NCBI RefSeq assembly: GCF_001870465.1
Contig: NZ_MDGK01000036.1
Location: forward strand, 30,084 to 94,083
Length of the DNA: 64,000 bases
Origin: Pseudomonas extremorientalis
GTDB taxonomy: Bacteria > Pseudomonadota > Gammaproteobacteria > Pseudomonadales > Pseudomonadaceae
Direction: 5' to 3'
Positions 27,628 through 35,799 of this stretch are shown in pieces. Under the pieces are notes generated by a model. It was given only the letters and a program-made list of their open reading frames with translations. It had not been told where the DNA came from and searched no databases. The position numbers and the translations under genes are program-made. Every line of letters begins with the position of its first letter. Position 1 is the first letter of the stretch.

Positions 27628-28602
27628 TCAGCCCACACCGCTCAACACCCGCACCGCATGCGGGTCAAAAAAGCTCGGCGGCGCCATGCCGGGGATGTAC
27701 TGGTCGGACACAAACATGCGGCACCGCTCGGCAAACGCCGACACCACCCGCGACAGCTGGGTGTTGCTGGCCGTGGCGTAGCCCAGGCGCATCGGCCGGT
27801 GTGCACCCGCCAGGCGCAGGCGGATCACGCGCTTGCCGTCCTGGGACATGTTCGATTTGGGCCGCGCATTCGCGAAGGAATAGCCGATACCGTTGCCCAC
27901 CATGGCGCGCACCGTTTCAAGGTTGGTGGAGCGCATGATGATGTTCGGTGTGGTGCCGGCCTGGATGAACAGGCTGAGGAAATAGTCACGGCTCCACGGC
28001 GTGTCGAGCAGCACCACCGGGAAGGCCTCCAGGTCCTGCATGCTCACGGCCGGTGAGTTCGCCAGTGGGTGGTACTCGCCCACCATCACGTAGGGCGGCA
28101 GTTGCGCCAGGGGTTGGAAGTCGATGTCCGGGCTTGTCACCAGGTCGTAGGTCAGGGCGATATCCAGCTCGCCGCTGCGCAGTTTTTCCAGCAGCTCTTC
28201 ATGGTTGCCCTCGGCTTGCGTCAGCCGTACGCCGGGAAACGCACGGCCGAAACCGAACACCAGCTCTGGCGTGATCATCGGCGCCAGCGACTCCAGGCAA
28301 CCCACGCGCAACGGCCCGCGCACCGTGTTCAAGGACTCCGAGGCGATGGTGTAGAGGTTGGTCATCTGCTCCAGGATCAGCTTGGCTTCTTGCATCACCA
28401 GGCGCCCCACCGCCGTGAGGGAAATGCCCTGGGCGTGATGGCGGATGAACAACTGAATGCCCAGCTCCGCCTCCATATGGGTGATCGCCGCCGAGATCGA
28501 CGGCGACGACACATGAATGCGCTCGGCGGCCGCACTGATGCTGCCCGCCTCTCCCGACGCGACGAAATACTCCAGTTGACGCTGAGTAATACGACTGAGC
28601 AT
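27628..28602 (-). CDS. LysR-family regulator of the flanking catabolic genes
   Basis: A 324-residue LysR protein. The helix-turn-helix is in residues about 1-60 (ITQRQLEYFVASGEAGSISAAAERIHVSSPSISAAITHME). The effector domain follows, with a cysteine near residue 100 (RVGCLESLAPMITPEL). It sits at the centre of the 21.5-31 kb locus: upstream of the minus-strand import operon and divergent from the ridA operon (182 bases). It probably activates both. It ends with a C-terminal extension of about 25 residues. Confidence 0.9.
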   Translation of the reverse strand: MLSRITQRQLEYFVASGEAGSISAAAERIHVSSPSISAAITHMEAELGIQLFIRHHAQGISLTAVGRLVMQEAKLILEQMTNLYTIASESLNTVRGPLRVGCLESLAPMITPELVFGFGRAFPGVRLTQAEGNHEELLEKLRSGELDIALTYDLVTSPDIDFQPLAQLPPYVMVGEYHPLANSPAVSMQDLEAFPVVLLDTPWSRDYFLSLFIQAGTTPNIIMRSTNLETVRAMVGNGIGYSFANARPKSNMSQDGKRVIRLRLAGAHRPMRLGYATASNTQLSRVVSAFAERCRMFVSDQYIPGMAPPSFFDPHAVRVLSGVG

Positions 28603-28784
28603 GACGCCTGCCCCTCAACAATGACTGTACCGGTGGTGTTGCAGGGTTCGTGCCGGGTCAGGCGCAAACCGATGACCTGCACGGGCTTCGGTTTTTCCTA
28701 AGCACTACCCCGCGCAAATGCTGGTTTCGCCGCAGCCGGGGCGGTGTGAAGCTGGATCTATCCCGCTTCCCACGAGTTGCCGTT

Positions 28785-29207
28785 ATGCCGACCCACACCC
28801 GCATCCGCATGTTCAATACCCAACAGACCTACCCCAACCAGGCGCTGGACAACGACCTGTGCCAGGCCGTGCGCGCCGGCAACACCATTTACGTGCGCGG
28901 CCAGATCGGCACCGATTTCGACGGCAACCTGGTCGGCCTCGGCGACCCGCGCGCCCAGGCCGAGCAGGCGATGAAGAACGTCAAGCAACTGCTGGAAGAA
29001 GCAGGTTCGGACCTGTCGCACATCGTGAAGACCACCACCTATCTGATCGACCCGCGCTACCGCGAGCCGGTGTACCAGGAGGTGGGCAAGTGGCTCAAAG
29101 GTGTGTTCCCGATTTCCACTGGGTTGGTGATCTCCGGGCTGGGCCAGCCGGAGTGGTTGATGGAGATCGATGTGATCGCCGTGGTGCCGGACGATTGGGC
29201 CGTATGA
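28785..29207 (+). CDS. RidA/YjgF-family enamine/imine deaminase
   Basis: About 140 residues of the Rid superfamily. LCQAVRAGNTIYVRGQIGTDFDGNLVG and the end PEWLMEIDVIAVVPDD are typical. An arginine near the usual carboxylate-binding position is present (NTIYVRGQ and DPRYREPVY). The ATG at 28785 is used; an internal ATG at 28809 is possible, and neither has a strong ribosome site. Rid proteins hydrolyse reactive enamine/imine intermediates. In this operon it would act on the imine made by the flavin oxygenase or by a lyase. Confidence 0.85.
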   Translation: MPTHTRIRMFNTQQTYPNQALDNDLCQAVRAGNTIYVRGQIGTDFDGNLVGLGDPRAQAEQAMKNVKQLLEEAGSDLSHIVKTTTYLIDPRYREPVYQEVGKWLKGVFPISTGLVISGLGQPEWLMEIDVIAVVPDDWAV

Positions 29208-29232
29208 AAGCGCTGATTGCCTGGAGTGCCCC

Positions 29233-29679
29233 ATGACCCATCGTGTGTTTTTCCTCAACGGGCCTAACGCCAACCTGTATGGGCTGGATGAAAACGGCAC
29301 CTATGGCAGCGAAAGCTTCGCCAGCATCGACGCCCGCTGCCAACGCCACGCCGCCGCCCTGGGCCTGACGCTGGACTTTCGCCAGAGCAACCATGAAGGC
29401 GTGCTGGTGGACTGGATTCAGGAAGCACGCCTGCACGCCGACGCCCTCGTGATCAACGCCGCCGGGCTCAGCTACAGCTCGGTGCCGATCCTCGATGCGT
29501 TGCTGGCGTTCGACGGCCCGATCATCGAAGCGCACATGAGCAATATCTGGCAGCGCGAAAGCTTCCGGCACCACTCCTACGTGTCCAGGGCCGCTACCGG
29601 TGTGATCGCCGGGTTGGGGGCGCTGGGTTACCAACTGGCAATCACGGCTGTGGCCGAATTGCTAGGCCAAACCGCCTAA
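29233..29679 (+). CDS. AroQ-like (type II dehydroquinase fold) protein lacking the catalytic arginine
   Basis: A 148-residue protein of the type II 3-dehydroquinate dehydratase family. It keeps Tyr24, Asn75, His101 and Arg112 in the positions of the characterised enzymes (IIEAHMSNIWQRESFRHHS). The flexible active-site loop, which is normally GTREPEIYG, reads GLDENGTYG, so Arg19 is replaced by Asp. That arginine is needed for dehydroquinate turnover. The gene is 25 bases after ridA and shares a TAATG junction with the next gene. It is probably a pathway enzyme with a different substrate rather than shikimate AroQ. Confidence 0.85.
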   Translation: MTHRVFFLNGPNANLYGLDENGTYGSESFASIDARCQRHAAALGLTLDFRQSNHEGVLVDWIQEARLHADALVINAAGLSYSSVPILDALLAFDGPIIEAHMSNIWQRESFRHHSYVSRAATGVIAGLGALGYQLAITAVAELLGQTA

Positions 29680-29699
29680 TGACTGTTCAGGAACCGCCT

Positions 29700-30959
29700 A
29701 TGTCCGTCGAAAAAATCAACACCCTGGTCGTCGGCGCAGGCCAGGCCGGCGTCGCCATGAGCGAGCACCTGTCCTTGATGGGTGTGCCCCACCTCGTGCT
29801 GGAACGCCACCGCATTGCCGAACGCTGGCGCTCGGAACGCTGGGACTCTCTGGTCGCCAACGGGCCGGCGTGGCATGACCGCTTTCCCGGTCTCACCTTC
29901 GAAGGCATTTCGCCGGAAGCCTTCCCGCCAAAAGAGCGCATGGCCGACTACTTCGAGGCCTACGCGGATAAGTTGCAGGCCCCTGTCCGCACGGGCGTGG
30001 AAGTCCAGTCGGTGGAACGCCACGCAGGTCGCCCCGGCTTCAAGGTCACCACCTCCGCGGGCGTGATCGAAGCCGCCAACGTCGTTGCTGCCACCGGCCC
30101 GTTCCAGCGCCCGTCAATCCCGAACATCGTCCCCGCCAGCGCACCGTTGCACCAACTGCATTCCTGCGCCTACAAGAACCCCGGCCAACTCCCCGAAGGC
30201 GCCGTATTGGTGGTCGGCGCCGGTGCCTCCGGCTCGCAGATCGCCGAAGAACTGCAAAAGGCCGGCAAGACCGTGTACCTCTCGGTGGGCGAACACTACC
30301 GCCCGCCCCGCGCCTATCGTGGCCGCGACTATTGCTGGTGGCTGGGCGCGTTGGGCTTGTGGGATGAAGTCAAGATCCAGCCGAAGAAAAAGCACGTGGC
30401 GTTTGCGGTGAGTGGTTACGAAGGCGGCAAGACGGTGGACTTTCGCCGACTGGCACATCAAGGCATTCAATTGGTGGGCGTTACCCAGGACTGGGCGGAA
30501 GGCGTGATGAGGTTTCAACCGGGGTTGGCCGAGAACGTGGCTGAAGGCGACCGCGCTTACTTTGACGTACTGCGCGATGCGGATGCGTATATCGAGGCCA
30601 ATGGCTTGCCGTTCCCGCCGGAGCCACAGGCCTGGGAACTGTTGCCCGATCCAGAGTGCCTGGTGAACCCGATGTTGAGCCTGGACCTGGCTGAAGCGGG
30701 CGTGACCACAATCCTTTGGGCCACCGGCTTCAAGTTCGATTTCAGCTGGTTGAAGGTGGACGCGTTCGACGAGAAAGGCGAGCCGTTCCACAAACGCGGG
30801 ATCTCGGCACAGAGCGGAATTTACTTCCTGGGTTTGCCGAACCTGGTCAACCGCGCATCTTCATTTATCTATGGGGTTTGGCACGATGCGAAGTACGTGG
30901 CGGACCATATCGTGGTGCAGAACGCGTACAGGGCGTACGACAAGTCCTCAGACGCTTAG
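29700..30959 (+). CDS. Flavin-containing monooxygenase-like FAD/NADPH oxidoreductase
   Basis: About 419 residues. FAD site TLVVGAGQAGVAMSEHLSLMG at the N-terminus; NADPH site VLVVGAGASGSQIAEELQKAG near residue 175; an ATGFKFDFSWL motif near the C-terminus. This is the single-component flavoprotein pattern of N- or S-oxygenases and YpdA/CzcO-like proteins. The ATG at 29700 has an AGGA site; the ATG at 29679 overlapping the previous stop is the alternative. As the third gene of the ridA operon it would oxidise an amine or a carbonyl compound in the pathway. Confidence 0.85.
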   Translation: MSVEKINTLVVGAGQAGVAMSEHLSLMGVPHLVLERHRIAERWRSERWDSLVANGPAWHDRFPGLTFEGISPEAFPPKERMADYFEAYADKLQAPVRTGVEVQSVERHAGRPGFKVTTSAGVIEAANVVAATGPFQRPSIPNIVPASAPLHQLHSCAYKNPGQLPEGAVLVVGAGASGSQIAEELQKAGKTVYLSVGEHYRPPRAYRGRDYCWWLGALGLWDEVKIQPKKKHVAFAVSGYEGGKTVDFRRLAHQGIQLVGVTQDWAEGVMRFQPGLAENVAEGDRAYFDVLRDADAYIEANGLPFPPEPQAWELLPDPECLVNPMLSLDLAEAGVTTILWATGFKFDFSWLKVDAFDEKGEPFHKRGISAQSGIYFLGLPNLVNRASSFIYGVWHDAKYVADHIVVQNAYRAYDKSSDA

Positions 30960-31068
30960 GGCAGGTCGACCGCACCTTGCCCCGTTGCCTACAGTTGCGT
31001 CAGAATCCGCCGGCTTGTGCGCTTGGGTGAGCGTCTCTAAGGTGGCTCGGTCGCTGAACACTCAGTGA

Positions 31069-31239
31069 TCGGGTTTAGTAGCCCGAGTGACAACATAAAG
31101 TGCATGAGCCTCATCGATCAGATGTTCTTGTCTGTGCTTGATGGTGGCTGTGCGCAGGGCGCCCTCGGGCGCGCCGGCTTTGTGTGTTTCCCCGGTCTAC
31201 TAACCTGCGTACAGCCGCCACCCTCTCGTTTAGTAGCGA
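31069..31239 (+). promoter_or_regulatory. Structured leader RNA candidate before a DUF6124 gene
   Basis: Three hairpins lie in the 313-base gap before the DUF6124 gene. Hairpin 1, TCGGG-TTTAGTAG-CCCGA (31069-31086), and hairpin 3, TCG-TTTAGTAG-CGA (31226-31239), carry the same 8-base loop. Hairpin 2, GGT-CTACTA-ACC (31194-31205), exposes CTACTAA, which is complementary to TTAGTAG in both loops. Loop-loop pairing with one or the other would give two states. A GC-rich stem (CGCAGGGCGCCCTCGGGCGC) sits between hairpins 1 and 2. The gene start is 34 bases after hairpin 3. No ligand is known. Confidence 0.5.
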
Positions 31240-31272
31240 AAAGGTGTTGGCCCTAAAACAGGTACAACACAC

Positions 31273-31605
31273 ATGTTCAAAGTCACGCCCAATCCTCCAA
31301 ACGGTCCGGACCTGAAGCTCAATCATGCGGCGAATCGTGCGATTGACCATTACCTCAACCCCGGTGCCGAAGCACCACCTGCGCCACTCTTCAGCATCGC
31401 CAGCGATGCCAGCAACGAAACATTGATCGTCAACAGCTACGAAACCTTTTCCTCGGTCAGCGCCTTGCTGCTCGACCTGTCGGAGGCGTTGACGGGTAAA
31501 CAGCGGGATGTGGTGCTGGCCATTCACCAGTTGAGTGAGTTGGGGGTTTTGTTGGTGGATAAGCTGATGGAGCGCAAAGCTACGCTAGCCGATCCAGGTC
31601 TTTGA
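31273..31605 (+). CDS. DUF6124-family small protein
   Basis: A 110-residue soluble protein starting MFKVTPNPPNGPDLKLNHAANRAIDHYL and containing ETLIVNSYETFSSVSALLLDLSEALTGKQRDVVLAIHQLSELGVLLVDKLM. This resembles a small family common in fluorescent pseudomonads (DUF6124, formerly DUF3077). The function is unknown. The long structured leader upstream suggests post-transcriptional control. An AGG lies 11 bases before the ATG. A REP palindrome follows. Confidence 0.8.
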   Translation: MFKVTPNPPNGPDLKLNHAANRAIDHYLNPGAEAPPAPLFSIASDASNETLIVNSYETFSSVSALLLDLSEALTGKQRDVVLAIHQLSELGVLLVDKLMERKATLADPGL

Positions 31606-31655
31606 GAAACCGGCCATATCCGGCTGATGCCGTCCCATAAGGGCGAACACTGCAG

Positions 31656-31687
31656 CTGTGGCGAGCGGGCTTGCCCCGCTCGCCACA
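31656..31687. repeat. Single REP hairpin
   Basis: CTGTGGCGAGCGGG and CCCGCTCGCCACAG form a 14-base perfect stem around a short loop (CTTG). It lies between the convergent DUF6124 and msrA genes and may terminate both. Confidence 0.75.
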
Positions 31688-31765
31688 GGGTACTTATCGT
31701 CAGTTCTACCTAACGACCTTGAAAGGGCTGCCCCTTACAACGACTCGCGCTTCCAGGCAGTGCTT

Positions 31766-32272
31766 TCAGCCACGCTTGGGCAACTTCCAATTCGGCCGAA
31801 TAAAGTGGCAGGTATAGCCATTGGGAATCCGCTCCAGATAATCCTGATGCTCCGGCTCCGCCTCCCAAAACGGCCCCGCCGGCTCGATCTCCGTCACCAC
31901 CTTCCCCGGCCACAGCTTCGATGCATCCACGTCCGCCGCCGTATCTTCGGCCACCTCCCGCTGCTGCTCACTCAGGTAATAAATCGCCGAACGATAACTG
32001 GGCCCCAAATCATTGCCCTGCCGATTCGGCGTGCTCGGGTCATGGATCTGGAAAAAGAACTCCAGAATCTGCCGGTAGCTGATCACCGCCGGGTCGAACA
32101 CGATTTCAATCGCTTCGGCGTGGTTGCCATGGTTGCGGTAGGTGGCATTCGGCACATCGCCGCCGGTGTAGCCGACGCGGGTGTGCAGCACGCCGGGGTA
32201 GCGGCGCAACAGGTCCTGCATGCCCCAGAAGCAACCGCCGGCGAGGATGGCGGTTTCGGTTGAGTTGGTCAT
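31766..32272 (-). CDS. msrA: Peptide methionine sulfoxide reductase A
   Basis: A 168-residue cytosolic MsrA that reduces the S-epimer of methionine sulfoxide in proteins. The catalytic motif is AGGCFWGMQ with Cys14; [29 protein letters not shown] and [23 protein letters not shown] are strongly conserved. It has no cysteine pair at the C-terminus, so it may rely on another recycling route. It is a single-gene unit. Confidence 0.95.
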   Translation of the reverse strand: MTNSTETAILAGGCFWGMQDLLRRYPGVLHTRVGYTGGDVPNATYRNHGNHAEAIEIVFDPAVISYRQILEFFFQIHDPSTPNRQGNDLGPSYRSAIYYLSEQQREVAEDTAADVDASKLWPGKVVTEIEPAGPFWEAEPEHQDYLERIPNGYTCHFIRPNWKLPKRG

Positions 32273-32366
32273 GGTCTGCCCTTGCGATAAGTGAATACCT
32301 GCCTAGTTATGGGGCCGTGTTGGCCAATAGCAAGATTCACGGTTTGTTACGCAGTGCGCCGGGAGC

Positions 32367-33713
32367 TCAGGGTTTGAAGTTTTTCATCAATTTGAACAGG
32401 TGGCCGGGCCAGATCCAGTGTGCTTGGGGCGGGTCGCGAGTCTCACCGAGAGCGTCCAGAAAGGTTTTGTTGGAAGCTTCACCGTCAGGCCCGTTCACGT
32501 TTGAAACCGGGTGAGTTGGAACGCTTGCTGGTTCCTCTGGCTTATAGACACGGCGGTTAGCCACATCCAGTACATAGCCGGCGGCCTTGCCGTATTCGGT
32601 GAGGTTCCACACCCCGTTGACGACTTCGAAGAGAGCCTCGGAGGGGGGGAGTTTTATGTCCTTGTGCGTGGTGGTGACGATATGGTCCGCCGCCTTGGCG
32701 TAGTTGAAGGTGACGTACTCACTGCCGAGGGGGGGTTGATCCGCACCTTCACTGGAGAATTTTTTCACCATACGCTCCAGGAACGGTATGCCGCCTAAGT
32801 GGGAGTACACCCCAATGCCCGGATCCAGGATGTGCTTCACAAAACCCGGGTCAATACGGCTGCTGCCGAGCGCTGAACTGGACAGTATCCGTGAAGCGAT
32901 GGTGGCGTCCTCCGGCTTGAAATCGAACGTCGTCCAATACTCATCGACGTAATAGCCATTATTGCTAATGAGTTGGCGACCGTCGCTGAAATAACGATAG
33001 TCAGCGAGTGCATAAACCAATCGGTCGACGTGACGTAGATCCGCACCTTCTGAATGTGCATAAGCGTACATATCCGAGATCAAGGCACGGTCATCGAGGG
33101 TGAGAAAGTCGTTGCGATTTTGAGTGCCGTTTTCAAAGGTCGCGGGTGGAAGGGCAACGGGTGGTTCGCCATTGTGAAACATGCGCGAAATGAAGGTCTC
33201 ACGACCGTTAATGGGGACTGGCTCAGGATAAGAAACACCTGAAGGCGCCATCGACTGGACGGTTTCCCACGCCACCCTGCGCTCGTTAACCGTGAAGGCG
33301 CCGCCGTTGTCGCGGGCGATCAGGTTGAGTTGATCTCGCCCTAGTCCCTTGAAGGGGTTGCTGTCATGACCGTTGAGGAAACCGGTCGCTTGTCGCGCAC
33401 GGGCCAGGAGTTCTGGGTCATTGGCCGTTGGAGTCTCTGCGTCGTGTTGTGCCTTGTTGGCGAAATACTGTTCGTCGGTGATGGGTTCTAGGGAGTCGGC
33501 GTTCTTTTGGCCAACGGGTGTCTCCGCCCGCTGTGCCGCATCACTCAGTTGACGCGCCAGGATTGAGACGGTGGTGGTGCCGGCATTACGTGTAGAGAGG
33601 GGGGCATCAGCCTGGGCGTTGTCAGGCGAGACTGTTGACGGAATAACAATGCCGCCGGATTCATTCATCACGCGACTGTTAGACGAGGAGGTATTAGGGC
33701 TGATAGTGATCAT
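32367..33713 (-). CDS. Hypothetical 448-aa protein with effector-like N-terminus
   Basis: An unrecognised soluble protein. The first about 50 residues are rich in Ser, Thr, Asn, Pro and Ala (MITISPNTSSSNSRVMNESG) and have no classical signal peptide, a composition seen in type III secreted proteins. Next comes VSILARQLSDAAQRAE, a segment I associate with several pseudomonad proteins of unknown role. The middle (DRALISDMYAYAHSEGADLRHVDRLVYALADYR) is helical. No catalytic motif could be named. AAGG is 9 bases before the ATG. The neighbours (msrA, a small exported protein) give no functional link. Confidence 0.75.
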   Translation of the reverse strand: MITISPNTSSSNSRVMNESGGIVIPSTVSPDNAQADAPLSTRNAGTTTVSILARQLSDAAQRAETPVGQKNADSLEPITDEQYFANKAQHDAETPTANDPELLARARQATGFLNGHDSNPFKGLGRDQLNLIARDNGGAFTVNERRVAWETVQSMAPSGVSYPEPVPINGRETFISRMFHNGEPPVALPPATFENGTQNRNDFLTLDDRALISDMYAYAHSEGADLRHVDRLVYALADYRYFSDGRQLISNNGYYVDEYWTTFDFKPEDATIASRILSSSALGSSRIDPGFVKHILDPGIGVYSHLGGIPFLERMVKKFSSEGADQPPLGSEYVTFNYAKAADHIVTTTHKDIKLPPSEALFEVVNGVWNLTEYGKAAGYVLDVANRRVYKPEEPASVPTHPVSNVNGPDGEASNKTFLDALGETRDPPQAHWIWPGHLFKLMKNFKP

Positions 33714-33810
33714 TAGTATTCACCTTGCGTTAGGCATGTGAATGGTCATGTAAAAGTTTCTTACCTATCCAAATACCCGTAGCCAAATTGGCTGCGGGCA
33801 TCACACCACA

Positions 33811-34299
33811 CTAATAGCTATATTTAATTGTCACAGAATCAACGCCGGCAGGACGAGCGTAAGGTGGAGTGCCGCCCAATACCGTATGAAAAATCGTAAC
33901 TTTTGAACCGTGACCGAATGACTGATTGTTAAAATCCATCAGCACACCCGAAGAACTCGGAAAGATATCACGACAATCTTTTTCAGCACTGAAGGAGCGA
34001 AAGTAACACAGCTCAACCTTCTCACTCAGTGTCCCAGGATAGTACGTTGTACTCCACCGAATTTCTGATATCTGCTTGGGGTCTTGGAGTGTTCCTGAGG
34101 GAATATCCGCAGCCAGCACGCTAAAGTTTGCGAATTCACGACTCGGCACAGTATTAGAATTGGACAGTACCAATACGGGAGTTGGTGCCACCGTTTTAGT
34201 AAAGACGCCCTCCGCCGCCAACACGGAATTTTTTGTAAAAATAGTTAAAACAACACCCACAGCAAGCCAAACCTTATTGATACTTTTCGAGCTCTTCAT
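33811..34299 (-). CDS. Small exported hypothetical protein
   Basis: About 162 residues with a signal peptide (MKSSKSINKVWLAVGVVLTIF ending at VLAAEG). The ATG at 34299 has an AGGG site; a GTG at 34308 would add three residues. The gene is AT-richer than its surroundings, which hints at transfer. The mature protein is rich in beta-type residues and has two cysteines (ELCYFRSFSAEKDC) that could form a disulfide. It ends VDSVTIKYSY. No family recognised; a secreted or periplasmic structural role is possible. Confidence 0.7.
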   Translation of the reverse strand: MKSSKSINKVWLAVGVVLTIFTKNSVLAAEGVFTKTVAPTPVLVLSNSNTVPSREFANFSVLAADIPSGTLQDPKQISEIRWSTTYYPGTLSEKVELCYFRSFSAEKDCRDIFPSSSGVLMDFNNQSFGHGSKVTIFHTVLGGTPPYARPAGVDSVTIKYSY

Positions 34300-34543
34300 A
34301 ATCTTCACCCTAGTTCATAAATTAATACCTGAGGTTCCAATCATTCCAGCAGTAGGAATCACACCACTACCCTTGCACGATTTTTCAATTCAAGTAAGGC
34401 ACCCGCTTCCTAAAAACATGAAGCCCTTATCTGTAATACTTACAAGTAGGACTTTGTCAGTAACTTCCTAGTCCCGCCTCCCCTCTATTAAAAACCCCTG
34501 TTCCAAGGCATGATGCCGCCCTCACATCAAGGACGATAAAACC

Positions 34544-35596
34544 GTGAAAACCACCCTCACCGCGCTGCTGTTGATTGGCTTGGCGATGCCTGCATTCGCC
34601 GACACCACGCCCATCGGCTTCAAGAGCATCAACGTCCCTGATGCACAACGCCCGCTGCAAATGGTGGTCTGGTACCCCGCCGCCACCGCAGCTACGCCTG
34701 AGTTGATCCGCGATGACGCCGTGTTTTTCGGTGCCTTGGCAGTGCCCGATGCGCCGGCAGCGAGCGGCGAACATCCGCTGGTGGTGCTCTCCCACGGCTA
34801 CGGCGGCAACTGGGGCAACCAGGTGTGGCTGGCCAGCGCCCTGGCCCATCAGGGTTACATCGTGGCGGCGGTCAACCATCCCGGCACCACCAGCAAGGAT
34901 CGCAGCCCCCAGGCCGCTGCGCAGTTGTGGCAACGGCCCAAAGACTTGAGCCGGGCCATCGATGCGGTGATCGCCCAGCCGACGCAGTTCGGCACCGTGG
35001 CAAACAACCGTATCGCCGTGGTCGGCCACTCCATCGGTGGCTGGACCGCCATGGAAATCGCCGGCACGCGTTTCGACCCGGACCTCTTCGCCCGCGACTG
35101 CAACACTCACCCCAAATTGGGCGGCTGCATTGGCTACCAGCAGATCAAACCCGCCGCGACACCGGCGGCGAAGGCCCAACTGGCCGCTGACCTGCGCGAC
35201 CCACGCGTCGGCGCTGTAGTGACACTGGACCTGGGCCTGTCACGCGGCTTCACCGACGCCAGCCTGGCCGCCCTGCCGGTGCCGGCGCTGGTGATTGCGG
35301 GGGGCGTGCCAACGGAAGATATGGACCCCAACCTGGAGTCCGCCGATATGGTCAGGCGTATGCCAAAGGCCTCGACCGAGTATGTGGAGATCAGCGACGC
35401 TACGCACTTCAGCTTTATGTCGATCTGCAAGCCGGGTGGCATGGCGTTGATCGAAGAAGACTCGCCGGGCGATGGCATGATTTGCCGCGATGGCGAGGGG
35501 GCTCGGCCAAGGGCGGTGATTCAGCAACAGGTGCTGGATCTGATCACCGGTTTTTTGGGGCGGACAGCGGCACGGCGCGCGGCGGCCGATTTTTAG
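34544..35596 (+). CDS. Exported alpha/beta hydrolase, dienelactone hydrolase-like
   Basis: A 350-residue secreted or periplasmic hydrolase. It starts with GTG (AAGGA 9 bases before) and a signal peptide KTTLTALLLIGLAMPAFA. The nucleophile elbow is GHSIGG near residue 165; oxyanion-type LSHGYGGNWGNQ is at about 84-95; the histidine is probably in ISDATHFSFM near 285. The pattern fits the PAF-acetylhydrolase/dienelactone-hydrolase group. The natural ester is unknown. It is followed 41 bases later by a small DUF2986 gene. Confidence 0.85.
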   Translation: MKTTLTALLLIGLAMPAFADTTPIGFKSINVPDAQRPLQMVVWYPAATAATPELIRDDAVFFGALAVPDAPAASGEHPLVVLSHGYGGNWGNQVWLASALAHQGYIVAAVNHPGTTSKDRSPQAAAQLWQRPKDLSRAIDAVIAQPTQFGTVANNRIAVVGHSIGGWTAMEIAGTRFDPDLFARDCNTHPKLGGCIGYQQIKPAATPAAKAQLAADLRDPRVGAVVTLDLGLSRGFTDASLAALPVPALVIAGGVPTEDMDPNLESADMVRRMPKASTEYVEISDATHFSFMSICKPGGMALIEEDSPGDGMICRDGEGARPRAVIQQQVLDLITGFLGRTAARRAAADF

Positions 35597-35636
35597 CTGG
35601 TATCATCCCGGGCCTGTACAACCCGGGGAGAACCAC

Positions 35637-35798
35637 ATGAACCGCCAGAAAAAACTCCAGCAGCTCTTCAAGGAAAAAGCCAGGAAGGCCAACGCCAAAT
35701 TGGCGCCGAAGAAGAAGGACAAGTACATCAGCAAGGCAGACCGGGAAAAGCTCGCGGCCGAAGCTGCCCAGGACCCAAGCCTTTCCCCGGAAAGCTGA
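35637..35798 (+). CDS. DUF2986-family small basic protein, 53 aa
   Basis: A very short lysine-rich protein: MNRQKKLQQLFKEKARKANA, then PKKKDKYISKADREKLAAEA. This fits the DUF2986 family of small nucleic-acid-binding-like proteins of unknown function. A GGGGAG ribosome site precedes the ATG, and two CCCGGG blocks (35607-35612, 35622-35627) just upstream could pair and hide it. It ends 2 bases before the convergent YeeE/YedE gene. Confidence 0.8.
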   Translation: MNRQKKLQQLFKEKARKANAKLAPKKKDKYISKADREKLAAEAAQDPSLSPES

Positions 35799-35799
35799 C

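Noticed and set aside
31065..31256. 63-aa open frame before the DUF6124 gene
   Set aside because: It covers the hairpin leader, has no ribosome site, and the RNA structure explains the sequence better.
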